Assembly (NCBI GenBank): GCA_007922195.1 | Contig: ML682038.1 | Location: 625,208-689,207, forward strand | DNA length: 64,000 nucleotides | Reading direction: 5' to 3' | Source of the DNA: Podocnemis expansa | Lineage: Eukaryota; Chordata; Testudines; Podocnemididae | Shown: in pieces, positions 57,847 to 64,000 of the stretch | How the letters are laid out: each line of letters starts with the position of its first letter | Position numbering within the stretch: position 1 is the first letter of the stretch | The notes under the pieces: model-generated | Database searches by the model: none | What the model was told of the DNA's origin: nothing | The model's input: the letters and a program-made list of their open reading frames with translations, nothing else | Position numbers and translations under genes: made by a program

Positions 57847-58364
57847 CAGCGGTTCTGAACCTTTTTGGCTCAAAGGCCACAGATATCATTTTTACAATCC
57901 TGAAGAGCCACCAGTCTCTGCCAGCTGGCACCCTCCCCACTGCAGCCAGCAGAAGGAGATTAGTGAAGTGGCTGCCTCCTTGCTGATCTCCCATCTCCCT
58001 GGCTGCTGCAGAGAAATCACATGGATGCTATAGCTCTGTGTTCACGATCTAGGTTGCTTTGCAGTGGCTCCCTTTTGCAGCTAGAAGGATGGAAAATCAG
58101 TGCTCCCCCCCTCTGACTCCAGCAACAATAGACCTAGGTGAAGCACTTTTGCTGTGCTCCCTTCTACAGAAAGGGGCAGAGGATGTTCCAAGCTCCCATC
58201 CCTTTGGCTGCAGCAAGGAGGTCTTTTAACTCCATGGGAATGCACTCCATGTCGGTCCTTAGGTGGCAGCTCCCTTCTGCAGCCAGCAGGAGGGGAGCCA
58301 CAGGCCACTTTGAAAGGCCCCACAGGCCACTTTTGATCTCAGGGCCATAGGTTGGCAACCACTG
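57847..58364. mobile_element. hAT element, non-autonomous
   Basis: It begins cagcggttctgaacctttt and ends ggttggcaaccactg. The 8-bp duplication ATATAAAG is perfect (57839-57846 and 58365-58372). The interior is GC-rich without transposase. Confidence 0.92.
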
Positions 58365-58372
58365 ATATAAAG

Positions 58373-59820
58373 AATCTAAAATCAAATTCAATTCCATTTT
58401 TTTGTTTACCAGGGTTTTAGCCCATTTTCTCTTCAGGACTACATGGTTTATCCATTTAGTGATTAACAAGAGAAACTTTAGTATCTTAAGTTACCATAGC
58501 TTTCCCATATTCTGATAAAATCATTACAAGAGTTTTAAATTTCCTTCTTTGACAGTATCTTAGTTCACTTTCTCTCACCAATCCATGCTGAAGTCATGGG
58601 GAGATTTCTCTTGCACTGGTTTCTTCCTGAGTCTTCACTTGTTCTCCTGTTTTGGCAACTTGCCTATGGAGACAGACACAGGAAATTGACCAGTGCTTGA
58701 TGTTTAAGTGGGTAGCAAGGGGTGGGGTGTGTGTGTGTGTGTTAGCACATGTGAAGGGTGTTCACTGCAGAGAATTTTATATATATTAAAACTCCTTTCT
58801 ATTTCCAAAATATAGAAAAACACACTTCCTTCACGCTTTGTTAAGATTCAGAATTTGCTGTCATCCTTTCACTGATGCCATGCCTTCAGGGATCGCTTAG
58901 ATGATACTTTCAGATTTTGAATTTGAAGGGTTTTTTAATGAATATGGAGCATTTCTAAATGAATTTATTGTTCTTGTGTTGGGAAATTCCCAGATAACCT
59001 TTTAAAGCTAGAGTTTAACTTTTTACTTTTTATTCAATCCATTTTCTGAGATATTTCTTTAATTGTATTTGAGTTTGACAGGAAATGAAATTCTGTTTTC
59101 AGAAAGTGCAAGCATTCCTGTCGTCTTACATAAAATATTCTACTTCTAAGGAAAGCCTTCTAAAAACAAATAATTCATAAAGAGAGTGTTTTTCTTAAAT
59201 AGTTATTAAAGCAGTTGTTCTTTCTTCATGGCAGTCTGGAAGACATGGTTTTTTTCTTCCTGAGCTAGGAGAGGGAATTGTTTAAGTATGCCAATTAATT
59301 GATGAATTCCCCATTATTATTAGTGTTCCATACTTAAATGACTTCTTATATTGGTAATCAGATTAGGAAAGTCATTAAATTTTGGGTTGCTACATGATAT
59401 TAGAATTTTTGCATTCAGCTAACTTCTGCAAGTATCCATTCAAAAAGGTGTTTGACATTTCAATATATAAAAATAAACAAAAGGTTTTAAAAGTTTCCAG
59501 GTACATGTGTTTCATAGAGTCTTTTCTGACTGATTTTTTTTTTTAGAGTATACAAATTAATTCAACAGGGATATTTTTAGTATTCTTTGAGCAGGTTAAC
59601 TTAAAAGGTTTTTTTTTTTTTTTTCCTAAAAGGATGAGAGAGTCTACGCTACATATAGATGTATAATTCTGATAACACCACCTTCTACTCTTTTTTTTAC
59701 AATCAAGTCTTTTCCTAAAACATGTTTTACATGGTTAATTTTCTTGAGAGAGAGATGTCCTGGTTCAGGTAAAATGCTTTGTTTCTTGACCCAAGTGTCT
59801 TAGAATTACAGTCTGCTGAC
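58373..59820. other. No recognised genes
   Basis: AT-rich DNA. A (GT)n run lies at 58726-58741. Confidence 0.45.
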
Positions 59821-59825
59821 AAGTT

Positions 59826-59905
59826 CTAGAGGGGTAGCCATGTTACTCTAGTTCAGCAAAACAAACAAGGAGTCCTGTGGCATTTTTAAAGACTAAAAAT
59901 TTTAT
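59826..59905 (-). mobile_element. Penelope-like element 3' terminus, antisense
   Basis: The plus strand reads gaggggtagccatgttactc, tagttcagcaaaacaaacaa and ggagtcctgtggca, the complement of the terminal part. Only about 80 bp remain. Confidence 0.8.
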
Positions 59906-59909
59906 CATA

Positions 59910-62900
59910 TAAATAAATATATCTGGTAACTATTTTGTACAAAGCACATGTTTCAATAAATAAATATATGTTAAATATTTTACAGAAAGCACACTTTTCA
60001 GAAATATATCATTTTAAGCATAGCAACAAAGGAGGCTGTATAAAGGTAAAACTAGTTAAAGTTTAAAATAAAGCTTTTCTGACTTTGGAGAACACTTTTA
60101 AGAGTAATAAACTGAGTTTTATGGCTGTGGAGGGGTTATCTTCAGGGCATTTGCTTGTCGCTAGAGCCACAGAAGCAGAAATCTGGAATTTTTGGATTAG
60201 CTGGAACACTTTATAATATTACTAGCTAAGCATAACATGAATTGTTATATTTTCAATGTCTTGGCTATAATCTACTTGTAACTGTATTTTCATATTCAGA
60301 AAAGAGACAGACAAGCTTTCTAATGCCCTAAAATAGGAGTGAATACTTTTTTATTAATATTACATTTGCAACAATATTGAGGTCTCTCCATACCACAGTG
60401 AAGCACAGCATTTCGGTAAGTGAAGTTCAGCAATGTATAGGGCCAAAACAAAACCTATACATGCCTTAAATCTAAGAGCATTTGCTCTGAGGAACTGAAT
60501 TATGAGATCTTATGTGACATGTCAGCTGAGGATCATACCAGAGAAAGGGGTACTTGGACTCATTCTTTGTATACATGATCCATTCTGTGATTTAAACATT
60601 AAGGTACAATGGTGTTTCAAGTCTTTCATATTTAGCTTTGGCTCATAACTACAATCAAATTACTCTTGACATTGAGAAGCATGCAAAAATATGAATTACC
60701 TTATGTTTCTTATGGAAAGGCCAACTTTGTTCAACCTTGGACCCTTTATTGCTCAAATAAATTCATTTTGGCTTGATTGGCTAAATCAAACAAATGATTA
60801 TTTTTATCTCAGTGTTTTCTTCCCTGTCCATTACCATGGAATCTAAGTGCTCCTCAGATAAACAATCTGTGTGGCGAGATACTTAGAGCATGTCATAGAG
60901 TCTTCTCTTTTAACTTTTTCTTGGTTATCAAAATTTTCCTCAGGGCTTGTACATTGACTGTGTGTGTGTATGTGTGTGTGTTAATGCTGGGGAAAGGTGC
61001 CTCAGGAAAAGGATCCTGAATCTTGCCTGAATCATGCCCTGAAGTGGTAAGGCTGGATTACCCCAACTCTTTCTGCGAGCTTGGCACAAAGGAAACCCCC
61101 TTGACCAAGAATGCTGTATATCTGGTTGACAGATGCTTCATCCTTCTTTTTGAGATGCACTGTTTCAGAAGACCACAGCTGTCCTGGAAGCTCCTGGATG
61201 GAAATTTTAGTTGCAAAATAAAATTTGGTCCCAATCCTTTGATGATTCTGAAGAACAGGATGAAGGATATGAACTGATAATGGAAGCTGAATAGGAGGCA
61301 GTGCAGGGACTGGAACATAAGAATGAAATACTCACAGCAGTGCATCTTTCTCAGGGCACAGATTTCCACATTCTGCACAAGCTGGAACACCAGCACTTCT
61401 GTCATTTTCAGGTCCAACAGAAATTTGTAGCATTCTAGTCAGGATGTGATGAATGGCCGGATCACTCTGGACAGAGCTCCATCTTCAGGGGAATGAAAGA
61501 AAAAGGAATTTTTCACTACTGGTGTTCTCTCATGTTATAAGCATAGTGAGGAATCATGTAGGTCCCACAAACAGTGGAGAAGAGAGACACATTTGATGGA
61601 AGAATAGTTCAGTACATTGCTTAGTTCTTCACAGTGTTTGATGTTAGAACCAGCTCTAGTCTTACCTAGAACTAGTTTGAGCCAGTTCTTCACTCAAGTG
61701 CTGATCTCTTGAAGCCATTTTAGCATTATTTTTTTTTTGGATATCACAGTCAATTTCTTTTTCTGCAACTTTGGTATATTTGGGAGTCCTAATGAAATGC
61801 AAACACCTCCATTATTTTTCAAATAGCTTTGTGTTTTGTTATACATATTTTAAAGATTTGTGCATCATCTTTTGAGATGGAAAGACTTGCAGCTAAGCAG
61901 GGTAGTGACTAGCAGTGAGAGAGGAGCTGACACAAGCAAAAGATATGAAGCCCTCAAAAGGAGGAGGAAGCTGGGAAAACAGAAAACCAAATAATGTTTC
62001 CATGGGATTCAAACCATTTTGCAAAGCATGGCAGTTCAACAAGCCTTCAATGTGTTTGGGTTTTTTATTTATCTACTCTCTAAAGGAAGAAGAAGAAAAT
62101 GAATGAGATTGTGATATTTAGAACGGATCAAAGTTAGGCTAGTTGGAGTTCAAAGTTGAATCTGAGTTTTGGTTTGGGTTCGGATATGATAACACTGAAA
62201 ACTCATTGGCCTGCCTCCATTTCAGCTCAAAGTGATGGTAGTCTCAGCTGCTCTTTTACATTTCCTCTATCTTGAAAGCTGGAAATTTTGCAATAATCAG
62301 TTCTTGTAAGCTTCTGAAGGCCTTCAGACCTCAACAGAAAATATTCTGCTTTGTTTTGATTCTAACTTGGAATCAGTAAAATCAGGTTTGGATTTAAAGA
62401 CTTTAGTCTAAACCTCATTAAATTTAAAGGTAAAACTATAACAATGCAACAGTTAAAATAATCAGGTAAAAAGGCTACAGACATGTTAGTGGGAAGACAG
62501 TGTGATCCTAAGATCCCCTTGATGCTACCTGGTAATAGGCTCACCATTCTATAACAATAACTTCTTAGAGGTTTCACAAACTCTATACTGAACATATTGC
62601 TTTCATATTATTTACCCAAAGAAGGTCAAGTGAGAGACCCAATAAAACCTATGTTACACTGATTCTCATGACCCCAAGGTGGTGTATGGAGGTATGTAAT
62701 TGAAGGAGTTGACATATGTACTGAGAATATGTTTTTAAAATCTGTGTATAAGGCAGGGCTAAGAAACAGGTTTCTTCCAGACAGAAAATAAAATGTGTAT
62801 CTCTGTTTAATGTAAATTAAACATTGCAGGCCAACACAATGAAAGCCCTATTTACATACAAGTCAGCGGGAGACAAGACACCAGAGAACAATCCCAGACG

Positions 62901-63525
62901 ATTGTCCCAGCTCTGGGGACAAAATAATGAATTTTGGGGGTATGAGAAGATGGCAAAATTACACCATTTTATCCTTCACCGAGGAAGCCAAAAGAAGGAC
63001 AGCACTTTCCACGTTCAAGAAAAGCTGATCCTGGTCATGTTGGTTGGGAAATGACTGGGAGGTTGCTCAAGGTGAGGTGAGCTGCTTTAGACAAAGGCTT
63101 TTAGTCCATTACAATTTAAAATTAGACATTAGGAAGTGTGTTTATACCTTTTGTTCTGTATGTAACCATTTCTGTTTCCATTAGACTTGTTCTCTGTATC
63201 TTAAATTTATTATCTAAGACTAAGCTTATTGATTGTTTTCATTATAACTATCTCATTGTTGAGATGTTACATTGGAGTTGAATATCAGTTGAATCAAACA
63301 AGCTATATGTGTGTCCACAGTTACTCATTGTCAGGCTGGATGCTCTGGGGGAATGCTTGCAAAGGGATTCAGGTGCTGGGATTTATCCATTATTAACTGG
63401 CAAGGTAAAGTGAAAGCTGGCAGCGCCCCAAACAGATTATTTGGGTTGCTAACAGATTGGTGGTGGCAGGTAGCCACATTCAGTAAAGCACAAGTAAATG
63501 TTCCTCTTACTGGAGGCAAATGGAT
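59910..63525. other. Long region without recognised genes
   Basis: AT-rich, with a (TG)n run at 60959-60982. A more GC-balanced block at 61020-61500 has opposite frames of 84 (plus) and 119 (minus) codons. I do not recognise either and cannot exclude a degraded repeat or processed sequence. Confidence 0.4.
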
Positions 63526-63531
63526 ATCAAG

Positions 63532-63638
63532 GGGATATGTCTACACTGCAATTAAACACCTGCAACCTGGGCAGTGTCAGCTAGCTTGGGCTTTCAGGGA
63601 TCAGGCAAAGGGTTTTTAACTGCAGTGTAGACATACTC
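63532..63638. mobile_element. Short MITE, 107 bp
   Basis: The left end GGGATATGTCTACACTGC and right end GCAGTGTAGACATACTC are near-perfect inverted repeats, extended by aattaaacacc and gggtttttaac. The AAG duplication is perfect (63529-63531 and 63639-63641). It has no TCGA-type arm motif. Confidence 0.88.
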
Positions 63639-64000
63639 AAGGTGACTTACAGTCACAATCAGCCACAATTATAGTCAAGCAGTCACAGACAGAAAAACCT
63701 TTATTTAATTACACTATAATAAACAAAGAAGTGAGAATATATGCCTGCTTTTTCTGACGGCTTAAGATTCAATCCAGAAACAAGATTGTCAGAAGTAACT
63801 AATAATTTTGACTGCCTAATTTTTTTGGGAGCCCAACTTAGGGCCCTTTAAAAGGGGTTTACTGACATCTAAAGTTACCAATCATTTCTGAATATCTTGG
63901 ACACGAAGTAGAATTTTGACATCATTCTATAGTCATATGGATCAGCCTTCATAGTGCACATAAAGTGATGAAGTAAGGAAATTCCTTAGCATTGCAATAA

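Noticed and set aside
61023..61417. Opposed frames of 84 and 119 codons in a GC-balanced block
   Set aside because: No domain was recognised and there are no splice or promoter signs; kept only as an unclassified stretch.
1..64000. CRISPR array, operons, bacterial or phage genes
   Set aside because: The spaced repeats seen are MITE arm motifs with degenerate spacing, and the gene-poor content and retroelements are those of a vertebrate genome.

Overview
This window is vertebrate non-coding DNA, almost certainly from a turtle. The evidence is the repeat complement: CR1 LINE sequence with the ORF1 esterase-like region, a tRNA-headed SINE with a CR1-type tail (the chelonian Cry arrangement), many Penelope-like retroelement 3' ends, a DIRS-like element, MIR copies, numerous hAT elements, and many foldback MITEs with termini like GGCTATGTCTACACT. 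A softshell turtle is possible from the flavour of the repeats, but I cannot prove it. There are no bacterial genes, CRISPR arrays or operons. No complete host protein-coding gene is visible, so the window is intergenic or intronic. One short candidate exon (38092-38143) has good splice-site-like flanks.

Layout. 1-3.99 kb: AT-rich DNA with foldback repeats and two MITEs (582-1129, 2243-2710). 4.0-10.5 kb: one antisense CR1 broken by nested insertions. A hAT element (4042-6587) with a perfect 8-bp target duplication sits in the CR1 tail. That hAT contains a Penelope 3' end, which is itself split by a MITE (4841-5638). Two more MITEs (7061-7780, 9186-about 9485) also lie in the CR1. 10.5-13.8 kb: unique AT-rich DNA. 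13.8-17.1 kb: a degenerate DIRS-like element (gag, reverse transcriptase, RNase H) with two MITEs inserted back to back in its polymerase. 17.7-18.85 kb: an LTR-like stretch. 19-24 kb: hAT fragments and a head-to-head Penelope pair. 25.8-26.8 kb: a GC-cored MITE holding a 100-N assembly gap. 27-42 kb: mostly unique AT-rich sequence with scattered hAT, MIR, SINE and CR1 pieces. 42-46.8 kb: a TCGA-motif MITE and several hATs with clean 8-bp duplications. 48.7-53.2 kb: the best-preserved Penelope sequence (GIY-YIG endonuclease and reverse-transcriptase fragments on both strands). 54.3-58.4 kb: a Penelope 3' end, a 1.3-kb MITE and a hAT. 58.4-64 kb: mostly unique, with a small MITE near the end.

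The most unusual signal is in the MITEs. Copies with the same termini, the same 3-bp target duplication and alignable spacers or the same GC-rich core carry different short palindromic arm motifs. The arm motif appears to change in concert along a whole copy (AGTTCGAACT-type, ATTTCGAAAT-type, TTAAGTCGACTTAA-type, poly-T/CGA/poly-A-type). I see this directly by comparing copies inside the window; the mechanism is inference.
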